Shown: positions 23,542-33,032 of the stretch, one piece after another
Layout: the number at the start of each line of letters is the position of its first letter
Numbering within the stretch: the first letter of the stretch is position 1
From: Lachnospiraceae bacterium
GTDB lineage: Bacteria; Bacillota; Clostridia; Lachnospirales; Lachnospiraceae
Assembly (NCBI GenBank): GCA_023664345.1
Contig: JAMPFQ010000004.1
Location: 1 to 64,000 of the forward strand
DNA length: 64,000 bases
Direction of reading: 5' to 3'
Notes under the pieces: model-generated
Seen by the model: the letters and a program-made list of their open reading frames with translations, nothing else
Told to the model about the DNA's origin: nothing
The model's database searches: none
Made by a program: the position numbers and the translations under genes

Positions 23542-24648
23542 TTATTGAAGTAACTGCAGTACCTGAGACGGTCTCTCGTTAGCCTGCGCCAGCATGGAAG
23601 TGCCTGCCTGGGTCAATACCTGATAAGTAGTGTAATTGGTCATTTCCTCCGCCATATCCACATCCATGATACGGGAATATGCTCCGGTCATATTCTCGAT
23701 CGCCACATCCAGGCTGTTGATGGTAGATTCCAGACGGTTCTGGTAAGCGCCCAGCTGTCCACGAACCTTGGACACATACTGAATCGCCCCCTTGATGTCC
23801 TCGATGGCTTGTTTCGCATCTGCCTGGGTATCCACTTTCATGTCTTTGATCCCCATATTCTGCAGGGTGACCGCAGGAATATCCACCTCCAGGACCTGAC
23901 CCTCGTTCGCGCCGATCTGCATCCGCATCGCGCCGATCCCGGTAGCGTCAATGGTAAAGTTCGTATAAGTGCCGCCATTGCTGCGGGACAGATCCAGCTT
24001 CATCTCAAAACCGTTATCCGCCTTGATGGTGAGCAGATCCTCATCCACGGAAGCAGTCGCATTCTGCGGGAATCCGGCTCCAGGCGTAAACTGTGCCGTA
24101 TAACTGCCATCGGCGTTTTTCGTCACATTCAGGCTTGTGACCGTATACTCTTTTGCCGGAACATCTGAGGAATAAGAATTTACTTTAATGTCCAGCGCAG
24201 CCGCCTCTTTTACATATCCTTTCCAGGAAAACTCGCCGTCCAGCAGACCCTGTCCGTTATATTCCGTGGTCTTCGACACACGGGTGATCTCCTCTTTCAG
24301 CTGAGCGATCTCCGACTGGATCACCGCGTTGTCCTCCTCCGACATGGTTCCGTTCGCCGCCTTGACCGCCAGTTCATTCATACGCTGCAGCATATCGCTG
24401 ACCTCCGACAACGCCCCGTCCGCAATGGAGATCACGGAGACGCCGTCGCTGGCATTCTGGTTCGCCACATTCAGGCCCTCGATCTGGGCATTCATCCTCT
24501 TTGCCATGGCGAGCCCCGCCGGATTGTCCTTTGCATGATTAATCTTCAATCCGGATGATAACCTCTCCAGAGACTGTGACAGCAGGCTGTCGTTATTAGC
24601 CAGCGCGTTATTTGAAAGCATTGCAGATACATTGTAATTGATCCTCAT
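23542..24648 (-). CDS. Flagellin
   Basis: A 368-residue filament subunit. The N-terminal D0/D1 region (MRINYNVSAMLSNNALANND, ERLSSGLKINHAKDNPAGLA) and the C-terminal region (AYSRIMDVDMAEEMTNYTTY) are typical. A variable surface domain occupies about residues 140-280. AAGGAG lies a little far (13 bases) from the ATG. FliS follows and the DUF6240 gene precedes by 49 bases, so the three are probably one transcript. No clear sigma-28 motif is visible immediately upstream of flagellin. Confidence 0.97.
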   Translation of the reverse strand: MRINYNVSAMLSNNALANNDSLLSQSLERLSSGLKINHAKDNPAGLAMAKRMNAQIEGLNVANQNASDGVSVISIADGALSEVSDMLQRMNELAVKAANGTMSEEDNAVIQSEIAQLKEEITRVSKTTEYNGQGLLDGEFSWKGYVKEAAALDIKVNSYSSDVPAKEYTVTSLNVTKNADGSYTAQFTPGAGFPQNATASVDEDLLTIKADNGFEMKLDLSRSNGGTYTNFTIDATGIGAMRMQIGANEGQVLEVDIPAVTLQNMGIKDMKVDTQADAKQAIEDIKGAIQYVSKVRGQLGAYQNRLESTINSLDVAIENMTGAYSRIMDVDMAEEMTNYTTYQVLTQAGTSMLAQANERPSQVLQLLQ

Positions 24649-24697
24649 ATGATCGATCGTGCTCCTTTCTGTCCGTCATTTCATCCTATTTCGCCTC

Positions 24698-27637
24698 TTA
24701 TGCTTTTACAGCATGTAACAATACCTTTGCTGCACGGTAAAGTTCCGTGTTATCTGTCCGTTCGGCACTGTCTTCCCTGACCATGTTCATTCCCGGCGCC
24801 GGACGATCCGCTGTAACGATGGTCAGGCTCCCCACCGTCCAGTGCTGTGTCGCTTCTTCCCTAAAGGTATCGGCGATTTCCTGCAATTTCATAACCTCTT
24901 CTTCCGTCTTTCCTGTGAAAATTCCGTAGATGGCGCCATTTCCCAGGAAAAGGGACGCCTCCAGGTTCTCCCCGTTTTCCAGATGGACACCGATCCGCAC
25001 GGTATTCTTCTCACTGCCGCTCCTGTCAAAAGTCAGATGTACTCTGGAAAGAGTATCTCCCACATACATGGGGACAATGTATTCTTCCTGCTGCGCCAGA
25101 TGTGACACTACTGTCAGTTGTTTGTGGAGCAGCTGCATCCTGCGCACATCGAGGCTGGTATCCGCTTCGTTAAGGGAAGCTTCCTCCACGATGGAAACAG
25201 ACCTTTCCACAATCTCTGTATAAGCCTCCCTGAAAGCGTTCTTATCCTCCAGTTTCTGCCACAGTTCCAGACTGCGGATCACTGCGTTTTCCGCTCCCTC
25301 GGCTTCTCCGACCGCCTCTGCCGTCCTGTATCCGGCTGACCCTGTTTCTCCGGTTCCCGCCGCATCCGGCGTTCCCTGCGATGCGTTTGCCTGCTTTTTG
25401 CCCGCAGACGCGTAAATATCTTCCGTACCGTGCACCAGCGCCTGCGCTGCCATCAGGTTTTCCGCGCTGGCAGTCATTTCACCCCGCTGCAGCAAAGCCA
25501 CGCTGTCTTTGTCGGCCTGTGCGGCCTGTCGGATCTCCTCCAGGCGAGTCTGGTCATATTCCGTCTGCGCTTCCTCGCTATAGGACACTTCTGTCAGGAT
25601 ATCCCGGGCTTTACCCGCAAATCCCCTCGCAATCTGTTCGGAAATGCTTTCTCCTTTGCGGATCAGTTCCGTCACTGTCCCCAGTTCGTCCGCCGCTTTC
25701 CTGTCCAGCGACTTCACTTTCCCGGAGCGGACCGCTGTGAGGAGATTGGAAAAATGCAGTTCCGCCTGTGTGTTGACCAGAGCGCCTACAGCAGCGCCGT
25801 CGGATCTCTCGATCTGACGGATCAGGCGGTAAACGCCGATATACCCGGCCCTCTCCTCCTCCGTCACCGCATGATTCCTCTCCAGACCGTAAAGGAATCT
25901 GCTGTAACTCTCAGATGCCTCTCTGTAGTCCTCAGGCAGTTCGCCAAAATAGTTCTCCAGTTCGGCAAAACTCTTCTCCAGAGGGTTCACGCCGTCTCGA
26001 ATCATCTTCAGCACCGCGGCAGGAGTCATCTTCTCCACCACATTCTTCACCTGTTCGTCAGCCGACCTTACCGCCTCGATATTTTCCACCGTCATCGCCA
26101 TGCGGTTATAGCCAAGGATCCTCGCCGCCCGGCGGTTCTCCTCGGTAGGTTCAAGCCCCAGATCTTGCAGGATATCGTCCACATTGGCAAATGCCTTTTT
26201 AATGCTGTCTCCCAGGTCGCTCCTGGGAGCGGTCATCAGCGTCTCATACTCTTCCTGGGCCTTTTGATAAGTATCCTGGAGCGCTTTCCCTTCCCCATGG
26301 AATTCCTCCAGGGTGGCTGTCGCCTGTCCCTCCGCGAAAGTTCCCAGCACCTGCGCGGGCAGGCCGGGAATCTCCTCCATCACGGCATTGGTCCGGGTAA
26401 AGCTGCGGTATTTCTCCACTGCCTCAGTGTCTCCGGGGAAATACTGTCCGGCGATCTCCGCTTCCGCTTTCTTTAAAGCCTCTATCAGTTCTTCCATGGG
26501 CGCGGTATCAATGGAAAAACCGCTTTTCAATAACTTCACATTGACTTCCGCCGTCATGCGCAGCCGAATCTCCTCCAGCTGCCTGCGGGCTGTGATATCA
26601 CCCGCGTATCTCTCCAGAATCTCGCTGCTCTGATAATAGGCCGCCACGTCCGCCGCTTTCTCATACAGATTCCAACTCTCTCCTGCCAGGTCTGTGTGGA
26701 TGGGGTTCTTTCCTTCCGCGATGGCTGCCGCCGCCGCATCGGCAAAATCCTGTTCCGACACGGGAAGTTCCAACTCGCTCAAGGTCTCCAGCCGATCCAG
26801 ATTCTCCTCTGTCAGCGGATATCCCCTGTCCAAAAGCCACTGCGCCGCCCGTCGGTTTTCCTCATCAGCCTCTCTGCCTGACTGCAGGATCACTTTATCG
26901 ATCTGGGCTGTCAGGTCAGCCTCCTCAGGCATCCGGGCGCTCTGGGCATAATATCCCCGGATATCCTCCGCGTAATATCTGGGCGCGCCAGCGGTTCCGT
27001 TTCCCGCGCCGCTGTTCTGCGCCACATAGAGGTTCCAGATTTCAGCCGTCATCTCATTGTCGATCAGATAGCCTGTTGTCCCCTCCTCCAGGGGGCGCAG
27101 TTGCACCGCCATATTCCACGCCTGTGCCACATCGTTCAGATTTTCCTCCGTAAGCGGGATATCCGCCTGCCGGAAACTCTGCGCCACAGCTGCCGCCAGC
27201 GTCTCGCTGCCCACAGCCGCCGCCAGCGTCTCCATATCGATATCGTCGGTGTAGCCCGCGATATGCTTGCCCGCACGGGCCAGTTCCGCCTTGATCTTGT
27301 CCACGATGGTCACTGCCTCATCGGGATCCAGGCTCTCGAAATGGAATCCCTCCTCCTGCAGCTTCGCGTAATCTTTTTCGGACATCGTGTGGGACATCAC
27401 AGTCATGTAATCCTGCTGCACCGCCACATTCATGTTTTCCGCCGCCTGCTGCAGTTCAATCAGGCTCTTGCCCTTCTCCCTGCCGGGACCTGCCACGCTG
27501 CCCCACAGTTCCTCTTTCCTGTCCGCAAAGGTCACCTGACGATCCACATGACCGTTCCCACTGCGGTGAGGATACGCTTTCTCCGCATAATGCTTTTCTG
27601 TCTCCACCATTGCCTGCTGCTGAAATGAAATCTTCAA
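24698..27637 (-). CDS. DUF6240-type large helical protein linked to flagellin
   Basis: A protein of about 979 residues, almost entirely alpha-helical and acidic, with internally repeated segments of the type NxxAARILGYNRMAMTVENI / NRRAAQWLLDRGYPLTEENL / NLMAAQALVHG. This fits Lachnospiraceae DUF6240 proteins, which sit beside flagellar genes. No signal peptide or membrane helix is seen. I prefer a TTG start at 27637 after AGAGG; the longer open frame begins inside the upstream repeat. A role in flagellar assembly or hook length is only inference from the neighbourhood. Confidence 0.7.
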   Translation of the reverse strand: MKISFQQQAMVETEKHYAEKAYPHRSGNGHVDRQVTFADRKEELWGSVAGPGREKGKSLIELQQAAENMNVAVQQDYMTVMSHTMSEKDYAKLQEEGFHFESLDPDEAVTIVDKIKAELARAGKHIAGYTDDIDMETLAAAVGSETLAAAVAQSFRQADIPLTEENLNDVAQAWNMAVQLRPLEEGTTGYLIDNEMTAEIWNLYVAQNSGAGNGTAGAPRYYAEDIRGYYAQSARMPEEADLTAQIDKVILQSGREADEENRRAAQWLLDRGYPLTEENLDRLETLSELELPVSEQDFADAAAAAIAEGKNPIHTDLAGESWNLYEKAADVAAYYQSSEILERYAGDITARRQLEEIRLRMTAEVNVKLLKSGFSIDTAPMEELIEALKKAEAEIAGQYFPGDTEAVEKYRSFTRTNAVMEEIPGLPAQVLGTFAEGQATATLEEFHGEGKALQDTYQKAQEEYETLMTAPRSDLGDSIKKAFANVDDILQDLGLEPTEENRRAARILGYNRMAMTVENIEAVRSADEQVKNVVEKMTPAAVLKMIRDGVNPLEKSFAELENYFGELPEDYREASESYSRFLYGLERNHAVTEEERAGYIGVYRLIRQIERSDGAAVGALVNTQAELHFSNLLTAVRSGKVKSLDRKAADELGTVTELIRKGESISEQIARGFAGKARDILTEVSYSEEAQTEYDQTRLEEIRQAAQADKDSVALLQRGEMTASAENLMAAQALVHGTEDIYASAGKKQANASQGTPDAAGTGETGSAGYRTAEAVGEAEGAENAVIRSLELWQKLEDKNAFREAYTEIVERSVSIVEEASLNEADTSLDVRRMQLLHKQLTVVSHLAQQEEYIVPMYVGDTLSRVHLTFDRSGSEKNTVRIGVHLENGENLEASLFLGNGAIYGIFTGKTEEEVMKLQEIADTFREEATQHWTVGSLTIVTADRPAPGMNMVREDSAERTDNTELYRAAKVLLHAVKA

Positions 27638-27674
27638 GATGGTACCTCTTTTCCCAATCACATTTTCATACACA

Positions 27675-27825
27675 CTTCCCGACATGCCGCTCATGGCGGC
27701 ACAAACAATCGATGAATCGGTGCAAGTCCGGAAGAATCGCTGCTCTTGCGATTCTTCCGTGTGAGATTTAGAGTTTCTCCGCGAAGCAGCCCTTGCTGCG
27801 AGCAGCTAGAAACTCTTCTCACACT
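27675..27825. repeat. Long multi-hairpin intergenic element, copy 2
   Basis: Nearly identical over about 90 bases to the element at 16936-17087, including the GTGTGAGATTTAGAGTTTC arm and its complement. The head palindrome differs (GCCGCTCATGGCGGC) and the small hairpin has compensating changes (GAATCGC/GCGATTC instead of GAACGC/GCGTTC). Covariation in the stem implies that an RNA or DNA hairpin is selected. Confidence 0.85.
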
Positions 27826-27905
27826 TTTATTTCGGTGCAAAAAGGTATTTTCTTAACCGGCGCCCCATACATTTTACGGCATCTGGCTTTTACGCCGTCT
27901 CCGCG

Positions 27906-28694
27906 TCACCTGTCGTCTCTCCGCAGGATCAGCACCACGACCACGGTGACGGCCACGATCATGATATAAAGCCCGGTCTCATTCCTTTCCTTCAGGGGAT
28001 CATAGGTATATTCCACCGTTACTGTGCTGTCATGGCCGATTCCTTCAGCGGCATGGCAGCAGACACAGCCCTTTATCAGCATTTTCTGTTGAAGATCTCC
28101 CAACTGCCTGCCGGTAAAGGTCCCTCCCAGTGCCGTCCTGTGATCCGCAGCCAGGCTGCCCCCCGGTATCCAGTCCCTGTCCCCGGCCTTTTTATACCAG
28201 ATTGCGCCGCCGTATCCGTAGGGCGCAAAGCCGTCTCCCACTCCAAGGAACAGGCTGTCATTTCCCGCGGGCATGATCCCCGTGGAAGATTCATAGACCG
28301 CATAGATCCGATGTCCCTCTTCCGCCCGGAACGCGAATATATTGATGTAGAACGCCACCGTATACTGTTCGGAACGGGTCCTGGTCAGGGGCAGGATATC
28401 CCTGTTGATCTTCCAGTCCGCGCCGGAGTTTCTCAGGTCGTCAGCGATGAACTGCCTTGCATCACTGTCCAGCGCCTCGATCTCCTGTGCCAGCATCCCT
28501 GTTTTCTCCAGATATCCTTCCGCACTGTCAGATTCCTGGGCTGCAGCCGCGGAATGCGGATAGCCGAGAACGATGATCAGGCAGAGCAATGCCGGGATCA
28601 CTTTCAGCCATAGGCGCTTTGCTGCCTGTCTGCCCGTTTCCGGGTTCTGTTGTGGATTTAAATGAACTGCCATATCTTCTGTGAAAATCTTCAC
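27906..28694 (-). CDS. Secreted, C-terminally membrane-anchored protein, function unknown
   Basis: A 262-residue protein with a signal peptide (basic start, then VIPALLCLIIVLGYPHSAAAA) and a C-terminal membrane helix (LYIMIVAVTVVVVLILRR). The exposed part contains GDGFAPYGYGGAIWYKKAGD and a GCVCCHAAEG stretch. It resembles small clostridial surface proteins without an assigned role; there is no sortase motif. The start is a GTG with AAGGAA seven bases upstream. It is separated from the DUF6240 gene by a multi-hairpin repeat. Confidence 0.6.
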   Translation of the reverse strand: MKIFTEDMAVHLNPQQNPETGRQAAKRLWLKVIPALLCLIIVLGYPHSAAAAQESDSAEGYLEKTGMLAQEIEALDSDARQFIADDLRNSGADWKINRDILPLTRTRSEQYTVAFYINIFAFRAEEGHRIYAVYESSTGIMPAGNDSLFLGVGDGFAPYGYGGAIWYKKAGDRDWIPGGSLAADHRTALGGTFTGRQLGDLQQKMLIKGCVCCHAAEGIGHDSTVTVEYTYDPLKERNETGLYIMIVAVTVVVVLILRRDDR

Positions 28695-28770
28695 GCCTGC
28701 TACTTTCCTTTTTCAAGTTATACATGGATGGTTTTGGGGTATGTTAATTTCAGGGGTAGAATGTATCCAG

Positions 28771-28791
28771 TTTAGAACAATTTGTTCTAAA
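28771..28791. promoter_or_regulatory. Perfect 21-bp palindrome (operator candidate)
   Basis: TTTAGAACAA, T, TTGTTCTAAA is a perfect palindrome 71 bases before the XRE gene and 77 bases upstream of the divergent secreted-protein gene. Its size and symmetry fit a dimeric HTH repressor site, plausibly for the adjacent XRE regulator. Confidence 0.65.
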
Positions 28792-28862
28792 TGTCAATAG
28801 AACTTTTGACCGCAATTATACTTAATGTATCCATTCCGTTACTGCTAACCGTAGGTGATCAG

Positions 28863-29087
28863 ATGAGAAAATATGAACGATTACGAAATTTAAGAGAAGA
28901 TTTTGATATGACTCAGTCAGAGGTGGGGGCATATCTGCACATTTCCCAGCGTTCCTATGCCCACTATGAAGCCGGAACGCGGGATATCCCGCTGGAGATC
29001 CTGATAGAACTGGCAAACCTGTATCAGGTGAACCTGGACTATCTGGTTGGCAGGACGAATGTGAAAGAATCGCTTCCGAATGTTTAG
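28863..29087 (+). CDS. XRE family HTH regulator
   Basis: A 74-residue single-domain Cro/CI-type DNA-binding protein: RLRNLREDFDMTQSEVGAYL (helices 1-2), ISQRSYAHYEAGTRDIP (recognition helix), then LANLYQVNLDYLVGRT. I place the start at 28863; the upstream open frame is AT-rich leader. It ends 31 bases before the convergent end of the LlaJI-type island, so it flanks the restriction genes but is not in their operon. It may repress itself at the palindrome upstream. Confidence 0.9.
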   Translation: MRKYERLRNLREDFDMTQSEVGAYLHISQRSYAHYEAGTRDIPLEILIELANLYQVNLDYLVGRTNVKESLPNV

Positions 29088-29118
29088 ACAGATGATCGCG
29101 ACAGCCGTTTTGCAAAAA

Positions 29119-30354
29119 CTACACTGGGCAGTTTCTCTCTATCAGTTCAGCCAGTTTTAGTATCTCGGACCGATCCATCCTGCTGTCAATGCCCATCAGA
29201 TACTTAACATCCATCAGTATCCCTACTACATTTTCATATTTTTTCTTATTGCTTTTCCAATCACCTGTAGCAGATCCAATATAATACATTGGCGTTCCAG
29301 TCGCAAACTTCTTTCCATGCGAATCATAGGGCATGATGAATGCATTATAAACCATGGGATGTTCACCATCCGCCATGAACTTCTCACTTTTTGCAATATA
29401 CTCTCCATAGGCGATCTGCTTATTGATCGAAGCAGACTCCGGCAAATGCCCCGGCATTCCAGACCATCCAAACTTATAGTATTTTGCATCAAGAACATAC
29501 ACTCTCTTATCTGTCCGCATGATAGAATCCGGTCTTAAAAATGCATTATCCCGCTTTCTGCCGTCCGCCAGTGTCCACGTGGTCTTAGGAAAGTACTCTT
29601 CTTTCTCAGAGATTCCGAACACTCTGTCTATCATCTTTTCCCAGACATATTCAAAGTGATATGTTCCGTACCTGAAATCAGATCCTGCATCATCTTTCAT
29701 GGCTCTGATGACCGCGATCATATTCCTGAACAGCCGCCTGTTCCTATCATTAAAAGTACTCTGCAGCTTATCATTTACCACAACAAGCATCATTTTTCTG
29801 TGCAGTCTTATCTTAGGTTTTGGAGGAACAAACGATGTGAACAACCAGCCAAACTTCTCAAAGCTCTCATAAACACAATACTCGTGCACAAGTGTGATCA
29901 GTTCATCTTCATTTATGGTATTCTTCTTCACCACAAAATCCAGATAATAAGCTGCATTCTCCTGAAGTAAAGGCTTCTGCGTTCTGATCGTTCTGCTCCA
30001 GTCGATTTTTCCACGTTTTGCGATCTGCCTGTATGTATCCCGTTCTTTATAGTATCCCCGTTCAAAAAAATCTTTGATAAGAAACAGATATGCCTGGACC
30101 GGAATCCCTGCAGGGCCATCCTGGTCCAGGCCGACATAAACCTCCGATGCTTTTTTATCCGTATGCTTTGCCAATACATTCATCAGAGACAGGATATCTT
30201 TCCTTAATCCCTTTTCATCCTCGCTTCGATGATATCCCAACGGAAAATTGACTTCATAGTATTCATCCTTACGACGGATGCCAACAAAAACATCACTGTC
30301 AATATTTGTATTTGTCCGGCATCTGTCAAAGAGCGAATCATTCATTATCTGCAT
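29119..30354 (-). CDS. LlaJI-type restriction endonuclease, nuclease subunit (R2-like)
   Basis: A protein of about 411 residues matching the LlaJI restriction family. RPDSI (near 274) and VLDAKYYK (near 288-294) form a PD-(D/E)XK nuclease motif, as in McrC-type partners. It would cut unmethylated DNA together with the McrB-like subunit. Its start overlaps the AAA gene end by 17 bases (ATG at 30354 or 30345). The last gene of the four-gene island, it is transcribed after the methylases, so protection precedes cutting. Confidence 0.88.
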   Translation of the reverse strand: MQIMNDSLFDRCRTNTNIDSDVFVGIRRKDEYYEVNFPLGYHRSEDEKGLRKDILSLMNVLAKHTDKKASEVYVGLDQDGPAGIPVQAYLFLIKDFFERGYYKERDTYRQIAKRGKIDWSRTIRTQKPLLQENAAYYLDFVVKKNTINEDELITLVHEYCVYESFEKFGWLFTSFVPPKPKIRLHRKMMLVVVNDKLQSTFNDRNRRLFRNMIAVIRAMKDDAGSDFRYGTYHFEYVWEKMIDRVFGISEKEEYFPKTTWTLADGRKRDNAFLRPDSIMRTDKRVYVLDAKYYKFGWSGMPGHLPESASINKQIAYGEYIAKSEKFMADGEHPMVYNAFIMPYDSHGKKFATGTPMYYIGSATGDWKSNKKKYENVVGILMDVKYLMGIDSRMDRSEILKLAELIERNCPV

Positions 30355-31939
30355 TTTCCTCCACTTCCGCAGCCTCTTCCATGTTCTCAGGCGCAGCCGC
30401 CTGTCCAAGCATTTTCTGATAGACAGCTCCTTTCAAAACTTTCTTTAATACATCCACTTCCGGCTGGGATTCCCTGAAGATCTCTATGATTCCGTCTATT
30501 GACGATATGTCCTCATTAAAATAGATATAATGATCCATTTTGAAAGCATCATCCCAGAGATATTTAAGTACCTTTTCCGGAAATCTGTCCCTGGTAAGTT
30601 CGTTGACCTTTGCAAAATATGCTCCTAAACGCTTATCCCCTGAACTGCCTGTTTCTTCACCAAAGCGGATGATCTCTTCATTTGTGACGGTCACAAATCT
30701 GCCCCAGGAAACCTGGCTCCCCTCTATCCGGCTATCCGCATGCCGCGCTTTACTGACATCATTCTTGATGAGGTGCATCTCCCATCGCCGCTGAAATGCC
30801 GTATCAAGAGTAAACACATTCTGATCCGAAGTGTTCATTGTTGCCAACAATGTCAGATTTGCAGGCATTTTTATGCTCTCATCCTCATGACCATCTCCGT
30901 AAACGATCTTAGCCATGTCATAATTTGAAATATGATACTTTCCAGAACCATCATCATTTCGGTCAAGCAGCTGAAAGATATCTCCAAAGATTGCCGACGC
31001 GTTTCCTCTGCTTATTTCCTCGATGACCAGGAAATACATATTTGCGGGGTCGTCATGTGCTTTTTTAAGTATCCTGGTAAAAGGCCCCGGCTCAAAAACA
31101 TATCTCAGCTTTTCTTCCGTTTCACCCTCTTTTCTTACGAGACGCGGAAGTATCTGTCCAACAAAATCCGAATAGGAATAGTCCGGATGGAACACCACTC
31201 TCTCAGAGCGTTCCTGCACGATCATCCGATCGATCTCATGGCTCTTGCCAGCGCCAGGAACGCCATAGAAAAGAATATTTGCACCGATCCCCGGAACATT
31301 GCTGCTTTCGCCTGAATCGTTCTCCTCTTCTATCATTTCAGTATTATGGTCATTCAGATGCGAAATCGGAGCATGGTGAATCCAGTCGGAATTCACCAGA
31401 TAGAAATATATAAATTCCCTCTTAAATGCACATACATATTCTCCCGAACCAGACATTTGCTGGACAAACCCTTCTGTAAGCGCTCTGGCGATCGTCGTTA
31501 TCTTGATCTGCTTGGAGATCGGAGTTTCCGGCGATGCCATGGAAAAATTTATTTTCCATGCACAGAAAATCGTCTCAGATTCATGTTTATATACACCCAG
31601 GCATGATACTTTGTTTCCCTCATTTTTCCTGTCATTGGCATAGTTCAGATACTTTGCCTTCTGTTGGATCCGCTGCTCATCCTGAAGATTGCTCCTTCCT
31701 CCGGGGGTGGTTCCCTTAAGGCACACATAAAAGATCTGATCCCCGTTCCCTCTTGGGATCACGATCCTATAAACTTCCCTGAGCTCATTATTAACGGGAG
31801 AGACATCAGCCCCGTCAAACAGATCATCTATCGCTGTTCTTAATTCATTTTCAACCTGATCTGCACTTAAAGCCATGGACCTGTTATAGTCTGCTGTCAC
31901 AAGCCTGCCCTTTCCTACCGCCCATTGATACTCTGACAT
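30338..31939 (-). CDS. LlaJI-type restriction subunit, McrB-like AAA NTPase (R1-like)
   Basis: A 533-residue protein. An N-terminal region (1-210), probably DNA-binding, precedes an AAA module: Walker A GVPGAGKS (226-233), FHPDYSYSDFVGQI, Walker B MYFLVIEEISRGN, and the McrB-type sensor TMNTSDQNVFTLDTAFQRRW. In LlaJI, this subunit hydrolyses NTP and translocates, activating the nuclease subunit. The start at 31939 follows GGGAGG by six bases. It lies 34 bases after the second methylase. Confidence 0.9.
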   Translation of the reverse strand: MSEYQWAVGKGRLVTADYNRSMALSADQVENELRTAIDDLFDGADVSPVNNELREVYRIVIPRGNGDQIFYVCLKGTTPGGRSNLQDEQRIQQKAKYLNYANDRKNEGNKVSCLGVYKHESETIFCAWKINFSMASPETPISKQIKITTIARALTEGFVQQMSGSGEYVCAFKREFIYFYLVNSDWIHHAPISHLNDHNTEMIEEENDSGESSNVPGIGANILFYGVPGAGKSHEIDRMIVQERSERVVFHPDYSYSDFVGQILPRLVRKEGETEEKLRYVFEPGPFTRILKKAHDDPANMYFLVIEEISRGNASAIFGDIFQLLDRNDDGSGKYHISNYDMAKIVYGDGHEDESIKMPANLTLLATMNTSDQNVFTLDTAFQRRWEMHLIKNDVSKARHADSRIEGSQVSWGRFVTVTNEEIIRFGEETGSSGDKRLGAYFAKVNELTRDRFPEKVLKYLWDDAFKMDHYIYFNEDISSIDGIIEIFRESQPEVDVLKKVLKGAVYQKMLGQAAAPENMEEAAEVEENADNE

Positions 31940-31973
31940 AAGCTGCCTCCCATGTTTTGTCTTTGTGAAAGCT

Positions 31974-33032
31974 TCATTCCCTAAAATATTGTTCCATGAT
32001 CGCATCCGCTATTATGTTTGCCATCTTTACAGGAACCGCATTACCAACTTGCCTCCACTGATCGCGGAAATCTCCACACAGTTCATAATCATCATCAAAT
32101 GTTTGTATTCTTTTGATCTCATTTATCCTAAGAAACCTGTTTTTCCAATGAAATGGCCCCATATTATTTGAAAAGCTTGCCTGTATGGTCCATGACGGTC
32201 TGTCCGGAGACAACTTTAAAAGAAATGACCAGTACCGCGATCTCCACTTGAATATCGGATCCGGATATCCTCTTTCCGCAGTAAAATAAAGATAGTTATC
32301 GCCGGGTGGAACCAGCTTGAGCAGATCCTTATGCTTGGATCCCGCCTGCATTTCAGCGTCCTCGGGAAGATCGTGATCCAGATCACCGATCGCATCGCCA
32401 CATGTCATCCAGGGCTTCTTATCTCCACGCTTTTCTTCCGGAACTTTCTCAGGGTCATAATGCGTTTCCTCCGGAAAAACAAAAGGCCTGCCCTCTCCAC
32501 GTCTGATCCCAACGCACATGAATCGTTCCCGCATCTGAGGGACGCCATAATTGGCCGTATTTACAACCTTATACGTAATATCATATCCATATTCGTCGGC
32601 ACGCTCTTTCAGGAGATCAAATGCCGCCTGGTGAGGCTTGTACACAAAGCCGAATACATTTTCAAAAAAGAACACTTTAGGCCTTATCTCATACAAAGCC
32701 CTAAAATATTCATATAACGTGAAAGAATTTTCATCCTCCAACGCCCTCTTCTTGTCAGTCCTGTAAAATCTGGATTTGGAATATGCCGGACATGGCGGTC
32801 CACCCACCAGAACATCAATATCAGATCTCTTCATGCCAATCTCGGCAAGATATTTATCATAATCGATTTTCCTGATGTCATCGCAGACAACCAGCTGCCC
32901 CACTTTATTTTTTTCAAGGGTATCGCAGGCAGGTTTCCAGAAATCCGTGGAGAAACATATATCAAAGCCTGCTTTCTTAAAACCACAGTCTATGCCGCCA
33001 CCACCGGAAAAAATGCTTAATACGTTCGGCAT
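31974..33032 (-). CDS. DNA cytosine-5 methyltransferase (second of pair)
   Basis: A 352-residue C5 methylase. Motif I is SIFSGGGGIDCGFKKAG, motif IV GGPPCPAYS keeps the catalytic Cys but lacks the usual Gln after it, motif VI is FFENVFG and motif VIII PQMRERF. Its ATG overlaps the stop of the first methylase (TAATG). LlaJI recognises an asymmetric site and needs one methylase per strand; the pairing here implies an asymmetric target too. Confidence 0.92.
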   Translation of the reverse strand: MPNVLSIFSGGGGIDCGFKKAGFDICFSTDFWKPACDTLEKNKVGQLVVCDDIRKIDYDKYLAEIGMKRSDIDVLVGGPPCPAYSKSRFYRTDKKRALEDENSFTLYEYFRALYEIRPKVFFFENVFGFVYKPHQAAFDLLKERADEYGYDITYKVVNTANYGVPQMRERFMCVGIRRGEGRPFVFPEETHYDPEKVPEEKRGDKKPWMTCGDAIGDLDHDLPEDAEMQAGSKHKDLLKLVPPGDNYLYFTAERGYPDPIFKWRSRYWSFLLKLSPDRPSWTIQASFSNNMGPFHWKNRFLRINEIKRIQTFDDDYELCGDFRDQWRQVGNAVPVKMANIIADAIMEQYFRE

